The notes beneath the pieces were generated by a model. The model did no database searches. It was given only the letters and a program-made list of their open reading frames with translations, and was not told the DNA's origin. Below, piece after piece: positions 54,986-64,000 of a stretch of DNA of 64,000 bases. Origin of the DNA: Rhodosorus marinus (taxonomy: Eukaryota; Rhodophyta; Stylonematophyceae; Stylonematales; Stylonemataceae); assembly GCA_029953675.1 (NCBI GenBank), contig JAMWBK010000001.1, forward strand, positions 1,897,001 through 1,961,000, read 5' to 3'. The position numbers were made by a program, and so were the translations under genes. Within the stretch, counting starts at the first letter, position 1. Each line of letters starts with the position of its first letter.

Positions 54986-57609
54986 TTCCGTTACGAACGT
55001 TTTAATGAGGTTCTCTACCGCATGATTCAAGCCTGTCTGCCTTGGAAGCTCAATCACGACACCCTTGCCCTTTACTGGATGGCAAACTTCACCGCTCCAG
55101 AAAGTTTTCCCTCCACATCTCTACCATAACCGTATCATAACAGTCATCAGCAAGGAGCACCTGTACCAAACACAGATTTTCATAAGAATCTACGCCCCTG
55201 ATCACGCTTACAACAGACCTCTTCCAATCCGCCCGGCTCCTCTTCCTCATTGCCCTGTTTTTGATCAATTGAAAAATCTCCTTTTTGAGGTTTATTCAAT
55301 CCGATCATTTCCTTTCAAATAAACTACCCACCACCCTTTCCTCCAATTTATTGTTGGCCAGAAGCCCATTTTGGTAACGAGAAATATCCGTCTAATTATT
55401 ACTCAGTACATGAAAATTTAGTCATACCCCCCCAAAAATTCTGGTAAGACTTTTGCTTATTGTCTAGGCCATCTCCGAACCCCCTTTTGGAAAGATGGAT
55501 ATTTTTTTGACCGAATTGTTCTAGCCGTTATTTCCATTTGAGAATTCTGGTCGCCACTTGACGAAGAATGAATGAATACATGAAATGATTTCAGGCTTTT
55601 ATTGAAAACTGGATATATTATTTCGTTATATTAAGTTTCTCATACTATATTTCATATGAAACAGTGGATGAGATCGTCTATGATATATTTATGGCTTAAT
55701 TATTTATAAAATACATATAAAAGATGAAAGATATTTTACTTCTTTTTACCATAGTAGATCAATATTGCTTCTTCATTGGATAATACCGTCTGGTTTTTTC
55801 TTTGTTTTTATGCTTTATAAGAAAAAAAATCTATAAAAGAATAGCTCGTTACGCACAGAGCCTCCATGGGGCTGACAAACAAATTCGCGTCCAAGTGGTT
55901 ACCACCATAACCTTACTATAAAACCAATAAACATAGACCTAATTACTATATAATTATTACAATAAAACATATTTATTATAGTTTATAATTTCATCAAAAG
56001 AAAAAAAACAATATGAAACGTCTCTATGCATAAATCCCTCATATTTAGGTCAAAACGTGGGTTCCTGCTTTAAAACCGACTTTTTCCCCACTATCGTTAA
56101 GAACCAGTACAATCAATACTTTCGTTCTATAGAGTCACTATATTAGTCAATCAATATATATCGTTTGTTGATATTATATAATATTATTCTCATACGATTC
56201 AGTCGTTTTCGAGAAAACATTAGTAATTCGCCATGACACTTAGTGAGAAACTCTATGGTTGACCCTTATAGAACGGTACCTAAGATCCAAGGGGATTTGA
56301 TTTCCTAAGAAATAATCAAAAATACTATATCCCTGAAACGGTCAAAATGATAGGCACTTAATGAAAAATGGGGTTGTTTTTCAATCGACATTTTTGTCTT
56401 CTTTTTGGGATCATTTTGTAATGAAGTCTAAATGGCAGTTACATCGTATTTTGAATTTCGTAAAAAATATAGATGGGCGGGAAAAGGGATGAAGAAGGAA
56501 GAGGGGGGAGAGATTGGTTAAGACATCCGGGCACGTTTTCCGTTGGAGAGGAGGGTTTCTTCATACGGAGAAGGGAATTTTTGTAATGGCCAAACACGTT
56601 TTACTTAGTTTTAAAACGCGTGGTAGAGGAGTGCTGGTCATTGATTGGTCGTCTATGACTGCAACGATGAAGGGAGTGATTGGAAGTGAGGTCAGCGCGG
56701 ACTGAAGTCTCTCGCCCCTAGATGACCTGTCTTTCGTCCGTGGGCAGACAGCCCTTTGCCTCACGATCGCGAGAGCATGAAGATTGGGCCGCTTACAGTG
56801 CGGGTTTAGGGAAGCTCAGCGAGAACTTCCTCCGATGGCACGGATGCGCTGCTGGGTGAAGCACATGCCCGATGCCGCAGAGTCGTCGGAGCTGAGGGAA
56901 CTGAGTATGCTTGGTTAGACAAACGAAAAAGATTGCAGCAAGTCAGTCTGCTGGTTTTGCATGTGTCCTGAGATCACAAGCCAAACGAGATGTTTTGAAT
57001 TTCGATGACAAGGCTGTGAACGTAAACCCCACACACCGGATGAAAGCTCTCCGACACCGAAAACTTGTCCAGCACAAGCAGGGTCATCGAACTTCCTTTT
57101 GAATGTATTAGGCACCTTCGAGGCACACAAAATGCTTTGTACCCAAACCCCCAGTCTTGCGAGCCAAGATCATCCGGTTCCGAATCGTCCACCCCAGTGA
57201 ACCCCGTTGGTTGGATCCTGGAGGCTCTACGATATTTTGGTAAGAACGCGGGAGGTACGGATGCCATACTTGAAGATCTGACCTCTTCGGATTGTGCCTC
57301 CCGAAAAGATGCGGAAGAGTGACAAGGTCAGTTCCGAATCTTATTCTTTTGCTTCGCTTTGTTCACCGTGGCGTTCGCCCTCACTCGGTGAGAGTGCTTT
57401 CACGCTTGATCTCTTCAACGCAGTTGAGCGCGCAAGCCGACGGAGCATTGTTCGGGCAATTCCGGACGCCGAAGGATAACGTAGCTACTCATATACCTGG
57501 AAATTGCGGCTATGTGCGGTGCACCTGGCAGTAGAAAACCACCGTGGGGAAGCGGGGAAGCTATGCAATGAGAGCACCCCCAGTTGCAAGAAGAGGCACG
57601 AAAGCAGGA
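54986..57609. other. Intergenic, including a strongly AT-rich core
   Basis: From about 55560 to 56460 the sequence is strongly AT-rich with many A/T runs and no sign of genes. From 56500 the composition returns to normal, and short frames without family match occur up to the copia relic. Confidence 0.4.
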
Positions 57610-57960
57610 GAACACTACCATTTTCATGTAGAGCTGTCTGGTCCTATGGAGGTCAGATCTTTGTGAGGAGCTTCGTATGGCTTGGCACATGTGGATGACA
57701 CTTCACAAAACACGTGGACCCTTTCCCTATCTCCAAAGGACGGTGGCGAAACATGAGTTCATCAAGCTGCTGGGTTGTCTAGAGAACCAATTCTTCCGGG
57801 TGAAGAACCTCCGCACCGACAACGGAGATGAATTCAAAAACATTGTCGCACAGGATTTTACAGATAGCAAAGGGACCGAACATCAGAATAACCCGCCGTA
57901 CACACCACAGGCAAATACCATTTAGTGTGAAAGGCGCCCAAGCCATTCGGGAGATCTGAC
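57610..57960 (+). pseudogene. Ty1/copia integrase relic
   Basis: A decayed stretch of a copia-type integrase core. One frame reads H-V-E-L-S-G-P-M-E-V, then a TGA, then G-L-A-H-V-D-D...W, matching the start of the core with its first Asp. A second frame, shifted by one base, continues with the L-R-T-D-N-G-D-E-F block holding the second catalytic Asp, and then P-Y-T-P-Q-A-N, after which a TAG replaces the usual continuation. No LTRs were found around it. It is an old fragment, unrelated to the Ty3/Gypsy element at 31-36 kb. Confidence 0.75.
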
Positions 57961-58796
57961 GCCACATCAAAATTCTGGTCTTCCGCCGCTGTACTTCTTG
58001 TTCGGGGTTAACTTCCCCATCACGATAGTATGATCCACTGGCCGATCCTTCTTAGACCCCATCCACTTCTTTGTGAACAAGTCACTCTTCTTCGTGCGAC
58101 AAGATGCTTGGGACCCTGGTCTGTCATAGCATACAATGATAGAACTTCTGTTGTGACCCTTTGAAGATGCGCTCCTTTCCAAGCTTAGGGCGTCTCATCA
58201 CCCCCATTGGCGACCCAGGCAGAGCATTCAACGGAAAAGTGCAAGCCGGCAAAACGCTTCAGGTTCGCATCCATTCCAGCAAGACAGGGGTTCCTCGTCT
58301 ATTTCGTCATACTGCTCATTCATCGCCACCCGAATTCAGATGAAGCAGAACTTCTTCACAGAAACAGGGCACATGTGGATGTTCACATCGTTTCTGATAA
58401 GGTACTGCAGAAGCTTGAGCCTATGACTCTCCGAGTTGGAGAGAGGTTCACATCCTTTTGAGTAGCCTTTCCTGTTTCGGCTTTGTATAAATAGCACGAT
58501 TTCTGCCCCCCCCCCATCTGATGTGCGCGCGTTTCTCGTTCGGGCTTGGGATGCTGAACGTCGTCCATGATCGTCTTCTTCGTCAGGAGTGCCCAGGGAC
58601 TGGAAAGAAAGTTTGAGCACATGGGATCGATGTACACGTTGGGAGCTGCTTGAGTGGGGTTAGAGGTTGAAGGGGTTGACCTGAGTCCAGGAGGCTTGAC
58701 TGGAAGAGCAAACGAAGAATGTGGTAGCCGTAAACCTGTGATCATCGTGTGTTTAGCGCTTTCGAGGTGGACTGGACCTTCTCTCCAGGAGACACG
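57961..58796. other. Intergenic, possible further retroelement debris
   Basis: Short frames on both strands without clear family match; a C-run is at about 58506-58515. The right end is the upstream region of the gene at 58797. Confidence 0.3.
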
Positions 58797-59638
58797 ATGT
58801 CAGAAGGGAGCAGAGTTGAACAGCAGAGGAAGGGAGTTGTTTCCATGACTTCCTTACGAAGTCTCGGAAGTCGCACTTTTGGTTTGAATTTGGGCAGACA
58901 TGAAGATCATGATGATGGCAGCAGTTCGGAAAGCTCGGACAGCGATTTTGGGCCCCGATCGCATATGGACGAGGGTTCGTTTCGAGGAGTTGCGTCTACG
59001 TCTAGCGTTGGTGAAAGCCTGGGTGGATCTCTTTCTGTGTCGCGGATGCCGCTTTACAAATCAGCGTCACTCACTCCAAGTGCGAGTGGCCATGCCTCAG
59101 GTTCACTACCTCCGTTTGAGCAGTTTATTGAACATCAACTGGATAGAGTCAGGGAGCAATTTGAAAGCAACAGAAGCAGAGCAGTGGGTAAGATTAGCAT
59201 CAGCGAAAGGTTCGGTTGTTTTATATATTCCGCGAAGCTGACAAAGCTCGTTTTTGTTCGCTGGGAAAAGGTGGAACCCCAGCTGAAGTTTTGCAAGACA
59301 TGGAGCACCTTCAAAAGAAACAGCAGGATATCCTTGTCCGTCACGTGGAACTGGAGAAAAGCGGACCGGTAGGAGCATTGGGGAAGCTATCTGATCTACC
59401 TAAAGAGAAGATCAAAGAAACGATGTTTTCTCGGGATGAGCAAGCCAAGGCTATAGTATTGGATTTGCGGATCTTGTCGGACGACATCCAGGCTCTCTCG
59501 GAGAAAATTGAGAGCAGCAAAATCGGAACCGAGACGCATGTATGGAGACCGGAAGATCCAGTCGAACTGTCTGAGGAAGACAGCGGCGACGAGTACAGCA
59601 GTATAGACTTCCAAAGCCCTAGAGATGATAGCTTCTAG
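58797..59638 (+). CDS. Coiled-coil protein, weakly CCDC28-like
   Basis: Two exons, 58797-59187 and 59247-59638, with a 59-bp GTAAGA...AAAG intron and matching phase, giving 260 residues. The N-terminal 110 residues are Ser/Gly/Asp-rich and probably disordered (S-S-S-E-S-S-D-S-D). The central and C-terminal part is helical: F-E-Q-F-I-E-H-Q-L-D-R-V-R-E-Q-F, then M-E-H-L-Q-K-K-Q-Q-D-I-L, and I-V-L-D-L-R-I-L-S-D-D-I-Q-A-L. This order loosely resembles the CCDC28 family (a helix pair starting with M-E-H and ending L-L-S-D-L-E-E-L), but I would not name it on that basis. The last 30 residues are acidic. The upstream GTG-initiated extension of 16 residues is not needed. Confidence 0.55.
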
Positions 59639-59789
59639 GAGGCGTCTTTTAGAAGGCTGCAATGTGAGTGCTTCTCAATCGTCAATCCAGACTTCAGGAT
59701 CATGAACTCTGGATTCCCAGGAACTTGATGTGCTATTTTGAAAGAGGGGAAAGATCTCCGTCCAGGTCCGAGAGAATGTTTCCAGGATC
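59639..59789. other. 3' flank of the coiled-coil gene
   Basis: No gene seen; leads into the five-unit repeat. Confidence 0.3.
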
Positions 59790-60370
59790 TTCCGTTCTCA
59801 AGGACGAAACGAATGAGTTTGAGGGAATCGTGGTCTCGAACGTGGCTCGTGGCAAAAGCTCACCTTGTGCTTGGCTGAAGGCTTGAACTCACAGAGGACT
59901 GGGTTGAACACCGTACGAGCCTGTACAAATAACGGAATGTGGCGTGTAGTGTGCTTTGTGGAGGAACGGTACCCTGTACTTGCTCTAAGGCATAGACTCA
60001 TAGATGAGTGACTGGACTTGATACCAGCTTTGCATTTACAGCAGCAGCGGAAGGTGACCTCTGGTACGGTTTATGGAGGAACGTCGCCGCGCACTTGGCC
60101 AAAGGCACCAACTCAGAGACGACAGGAGTCAGCATCGAAAGAGTCTGAACAGTGAGGGAGTGTGGTCTGGAGTGTTGCTTGCGGATAACCGTCGCTTTGT
60201 CCTTGGTCGAAGAAAACGATTCCCAAACGACTGGACATGGCACCCCTATTGTTCTGGAACGGTGACGGATAGTGGCCTGTAGTATGCGTGATGAGAGCGA
60301 GGCCTTGTACTTGGTCGAAGGCATGGGCCACGCGCGACTGGACTTAACACCGTACGAGTCTAGAGTAACG
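59790..60370 (+). repeat. Five-unit tandem repeat of about 110 bp
   Basis: Imperfect units are marked by the phrase tgtacttggtcgaagg and its variants at about 59865, 59975, 60089, 60198 and 60305, followed by gactggacttnacaccgtacg-like sequence and a gtttntggaggaacg-like sequence. Spacing is 107-114 bp. On the minus strand an open frame of 108 codons runs through three units, so a repeated peptide is possible but not supported elsewhere. Confidence 0.75.
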
Positions 60371-60859
60371 ATTGTACATAGATTTTTTTTTCAACTGGTG
60401 GAGCGAGAGCTTGAAGGAAGGTTGCGTCAACAAACAAGATGACGTTGGAGGTGCGATCGGGATAAGTTCGTAAAGGATAAGTTCGTAAAGGAATAAGCAG
60501 TATTGCAGTGTATAGTAGGGCTCACGGGCGTGAACATTGCGGAACCCCGGGAAGGAGATGATCCAATCCCGACTGGAAAACGAAACCAATGCGTTCGTCG
60601 GGCTAAAGGTAATGGTTCTGAGGAGGATTCTGGTATTGGCGTTACTCTGACGCTCTCGAGTGGTCTTCAGGCTTCCCGCTGTCGGTGAAAGTTTTTCCGT
60701 AGGACGTATTCTTCAAAATTTATTTTTTCTTTATTGTTTTGTGAGAATATATTCTCTTCGAGAGGCGTCAGTAATTATCTTCCGAATCCAAACTAGTTTG
60801 GATTTCCTTTTTCCGCGGAGCGTGTTTAAAAAGAGGATTTTGGAAGGAGCACTGAGAAG
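60371..60859. other. Spacer between repeat and carbonic anhydrase-like gene
   Basis: 3' flank of the minus-strand gene ending at 60860. A T-run is near 60381 and the short direct repeat gataagttcgtaaagga occurs twice near 60461 and 60477. No gene seen. Confidence 0.35.
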
Positions 60860-61918
60860 TTATGTGGAAGCTTCAGGTCGATGCTCTCTCAAAGCGGCCT
60901 TCAGTTCCTCATCATATGCCATCCTCGACTCGCCTAAAGTTTCCGCCCTGATTTGTTCCGGCGTCCTGCGAATGTCGTCGAGGTGCTTCTTTGCCAATTT
61001 TTTGTAGTCTCCTGCTCTGGTTTTAATCGACTTGATCTCCGCTTCCGATAACTTTTTCTTGAAAACAGCAGGCACTCCAGCCCAAAGCTCACCAGACGGA
61101 ACTGTTGCGAATGTGGGGACTACCGAACCTGGTCGAACACACGTATGAGTCCTACAATTTTAGCTCGGGGAAAAAGGGTTGGACCTGGGTAGTCGCAACT
61201 ATCGCAGAAGATTGGCCAGGATTATCATACCCGCGGCAACAATCGAATTTGAGCAGATCTTGGAGCCCACTCCAATAACTGCCCCCATTCCAATGAGGCA
61301 GTCATTTTCGAGGACCGCGTTGTTCACAACAGCTCCGTGGCCGATGGTGACTCGATCTCCTATTATCGTTGGGATTGGTACATTCTGATATTTTCGATCC
61401 ATATTCTTCGCGAAGACTGCCACGCCGTCCTGGATGTTCGTTTCCTCCCCGATAAGAACGGGAGCGTCATCTCCACGGATGGTTGCACCATACCAAACGG
61501 ACGAGCCGGACCCCACGCTAACAGACCCAACGAGCGATGCACACGGAGCGAGAAAGACTCCATTGGAGGAAACAATAGGGGATTTGAAAAGCAGGTTCAT
61601 AATCTGTCGGTGACGATCCACTGCAAAGATTCACACACAACATAAGCCGAAGGAAGATTATCAGATTCCTGAAAGCGTACGAATGAGCTAAACCTGATGC
61701 GCAAGAGCAGGCAAAGATCGAGGCCCGGACCCAAAACTACTGGACAAAATTCCCGACTCTGGACACAAAAGGTGGAGCGATGCCTGGATCAACTTACAAG
61801 GCTCAGCACAGTAGAACTGGCCCATCGAGCGAGCGCCCATTCTTTCTAGCGCCTGTCCAGTCTCACGGAGCATATGTCCCAAAAAATAAGTTCCTCTTTT
61901 CAGAGCAGCGGCAGCCAT
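60860..61918 (-). CDS. Gamma-carbonic-anhydrase-like protein (mitochondrial complex I type)
   Basis: Three exons on the minus strand: 61798-61918, 61231-61620 and 60860-61128, phases agree, giving 259 residues. The start M-A-A-A-A-L-K-R-G-T-Y-F-L-G and E-T-G-Q-A-L-E-R-M-G match the N-terminus of plant gamma-CA subunits of complex I. The left-handed beta-helix hexapeptide repeats follow (S-S-V-W-Y-G-A-T-I-R-G-D, N-I-Q-D-G, I-G-D-R-V-T-I-G-H-G). Of the three zinc His residues in active family members, one is kept (I-G-H-G); the one after N-I-Q-D is Phe (V-A-V-F) and the one in V-I-H is Asn (A-V-V-N). It therefore resembles the non-catalytic CAL subunits. The C-terminal helix (E-A-E-I-K-S-I-K...Y-K-K-L-A-K-K-H) is normal. 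Confidence 0.88.
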
Positions 61919-63015
61919 TGTCCTATCGCTTCCAACCCGGTTAACAAAATAACATAAACAAAACAACCGCCCGCACCCAAGACTCTGCGGCAGCCCCAAC
62001 TCTCCCGCAACTTTGTACGGATGGAGTCTAGTTAGACCTTAAAACCCCTCCTCCAACTCAAATTCTTATCATCAAAACCTGTTCATCATTTTCAGATCCC
62101 TCAATAGTTCGAAAGTCAAGCAACACCGTCCGCCCCGGAACTCCCACCCAGATCCGTTCAGAACGAAAACAAGAACAACCAAGTCTACTCAAACCCCTTT
62201 CCTTCTCCGTCACAAACACCGTGGGCACGCTCCCTTCGTCCCCACGTTTTCCAATCTCGTCACTATTCTTCACCCCAAACAATTTCTAAACTAAACCCAC
62301 CCCTTAACAAATCACAGCGGCTCCGTCAAATAAAACACGAAAGCTCAATACAAAACCAAATACCTTCCCTTCCTTCAAAAGCTTCACAAAACCCATCCAT
62401 CCATCCCACACTCCACCGCCATCGATTCGACGGTACTTCTATAGACTGATGATGATGACTTCTATTCTCTCCCCTTCAATCCCTACCCATCCATCCCCCT
62501 TTCCCCAAAACTATTTGTCATTGCCAAACCCCACATCCACTGAGGAACCCCCGTTTTCAGATTCGCAACCAGGCCGTAAAAAAAAGTTATCTATGTTTTA
62601 GTACACCTCCCTTATTTCCAAGATCCTCCATCCACAGCCAATTATCCTTCTAAAATTACTGTAAAATTCGTTTGTTTTAGTGCTCTTTAGTAAACATTAA
62701 TCTGTACTAAATATTGATTGATTTAGCATAAAATTATGGTATCCTTTATTTTCAAATTATTCATTTGCTTTAGAGTTGGGGTGAACGTGGTGCTTATTAA
62801 GCAGAGTTGAGTGTAAATCAAGAACAAATGTTCTATTTTGGTGTGGGTTCGATTCTTCCTAAATCTAGATATATATATTGTCTTTATTTTGACCGGATTT
62901 GAGTGAGGCTGTAATGTTTTATTTGTGTTAAACTAGTTTAGAAAAATATTGTCTATATTTAGTTCAGGGACCAGTTTTGTTTCGGCGGTGACTGAACTCA
63001 TTTCAACACTCGGAA
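61919..63015. other. Intergenic, no supportable gene
   Basis: Promoter of the carbonic anhydrase-like gene with C-rich tracts, a short ccat microsatellite near 62393, and AT-rich sequence from about 62580. Confidence 0.35.
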
Positions 63016-63231
63016 TACTCCGTACTTTTCGCCACCCTCTAACTTTTGTGCAGTTGTCTTAGATAGATTGATATTTGTTGAACAAAATTAGCTAATGCTA
63101 ATCACCGTGAAAGTCAATCGATCTACTCCGTATTTTTCGCCACCCTCTAACTTTTGTGCAGTTGTCTTAGATAGATTGATATTTGTTGAACAAAATTAGC
63201 TAATGCTAATCACCGTGAAAGTCAATCGATC
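63016..63231 (+). repeat. Near-perfect tandem duplication of 108 bp
   Basis: Unit 1 (63016-63123) and unit 2 (63124-63231) both start tactccgta and end caatcgatc; I can see one difference (cgtactttt against cgtattttt). The duplication must be recent. Confidence 0.9.
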
Positions 63232-64000
63232 TTTACCCCTGGGGATTTCGAAATTTAGAAATTGTCGATTGCCCCTTTTTCAATTTGATTTCGTTTCACC
63301 CCCTTGGTGAGCATTCAAATTTTTTTCAATATATACAGCATAAAATTTCGATATTTATATAGTTGTAAACAATTATTCTTATTTTTCTACCCCAGGAATC
63401 GCGAATGAAAATTGGTGTGTCCCAGCATGCATCAGCATAGAGGATCTTACAGAGGCAGTCACACTCAAGCAGGAGGGCCTCTCGAGCTTGTCACTGTTCT
63501 TCGTTGCAGATGTTCATGTTCAGACACACTGATCAGCTCAAATCCCTTCCTGGCTGCTTCTCCTACGGAAAAAAGGGAGAACCTTCCCACAAAGGGGCAC
63601 CATGGTCAACATCCCCTTTCTCGATCCCCCAAGGGGGGACCATGCGATTCCGGTGCTCGGCACTTTTTAGGTCGCATCGTCCCCCAGCTACGCTGCGGCT
63701 CTAGAAAACAATCCAGTCAGCAATTCGACATTGCAGCAGTCTGCAGCCTTAGCCTCGAAGCAGCTTGTCCAACTTGGAATCTCGCCGAAAAAAAAAAAAA
63801 AGGTATCCAGAAGCGGCATTCAATCACGGTCTTCTCTGAATGATTGCCCTCGCGGGCACAATGACTTGGAGGATGCTCAAAGTTTTCACTTGAGGTTGCG
63901 GTCGGTTGGGACGATGGTGTGGAGAGACGTAGTTTCTAGTCGATGTGCGCGGAAGCTCCTTTGTCTTTGCTTTTGTTTGGCTTCAATTTCAAGACGTTTT
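63232..64000. other. Window end, no supportable gene
   Basis: AT-rich to about 63390, then mixed sequence with an A-run near 63788. A 143-codon plus-strand frame at 63412-63843 has no family match and may be chance or part of a gene continuing outside the window. Confidence 0.3.

Noticed and set aside
63412-63843. 143-codon plus-strand frame near the window end
   Set aside because: Composition and lack of similarity suggest chance; a second overlapping frame is open over much of the same stretch.
1-64000. CRISPR arrays, bacterial operons, rRNA genes or organelle DNA
   Set aside because: No regularly spaced short repeats, no Shine-Dalgarno-type gene strings and no rRNA-like sequence were seen; introns and gene content are nuclear eukaryotic.

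Overview
The window is nuclear DNA of an intron-rich eukaryote, read on both strands. Spliceosomal GT-AG introns, mostly 46-250 bp, interrupt nearly every conserved gene. The best clue to the organism is a glucan water dikinase-like gene with a starch-binding module and no visible transit peptide. It sits among ordinary cytosolic, nuclear and mitochondrial genes. That fits an alga with cytosolic starch, and I favour a red alga (a glaucophyte is the main alternative). This is inference; no marker in the window proves it.

Layout. 1-8 kb: a cluster of small proteins ending in a glycine-zipper hydrophobic segment (three intact genes and one dead copy), set in duplicated non-coding sequence. 8.2-15.1 kb: CDC123 (+) and NAR1 (-) tail to tail, then a glucan water dikinase-like gene that ends right after its phosphohistidine domain. 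15.6-26.8 kb, all on the minus strand: SART3, ribosomal protein eL43, intronless EF-1alpha, ketopantoate reductase and COQ10. 29.4-31.1 kb: an SDS3-like corepressor subunit. 31.4-36.6 kb: a complete Ty3/Gypsy chromovirus-type LTR retrotransposon with near-identical LTRs but a broken pol. 37.5-41 kb: a small membrane protein tail to tail with a copine. 43.3-46.1 kb: a ten-exon YAK1-type kinase. 48.8-50.3 kb: an amidohydrolase with a 12-nt microexon. 53-54.5 kb: a B-type cyclin. 57.6 kb: a Ty1/copia integrase relic. 58.8-59.6 kb: a coiled-coil protein. 60.9-61.9 kb: a gamma-carbonic-anhydrase-like protein missing zinc ligands. The stretches between are AT-rich or carry tandem repeats, often with a unit near 110 bp.

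The genes are mainly unrelated housekeeping functions: translation, Fe-S assembly, splicing, coenzyme A and ubiquinone metabolism, cell cycle and signalling. They do not form an operon-like system. The most unusual items are the glycine-zipper family, the dikinase without an ATP-binding domain, the complex-I-type carbonic anhydrase without a full zinc site, the 12-nt exon and a perfect 25-bp hairpin. Exon joins were worked out by eye from reading frame, splice sites and family similarity. Each reported multi-exon model keeps frame throughout, but none has transcript support here.
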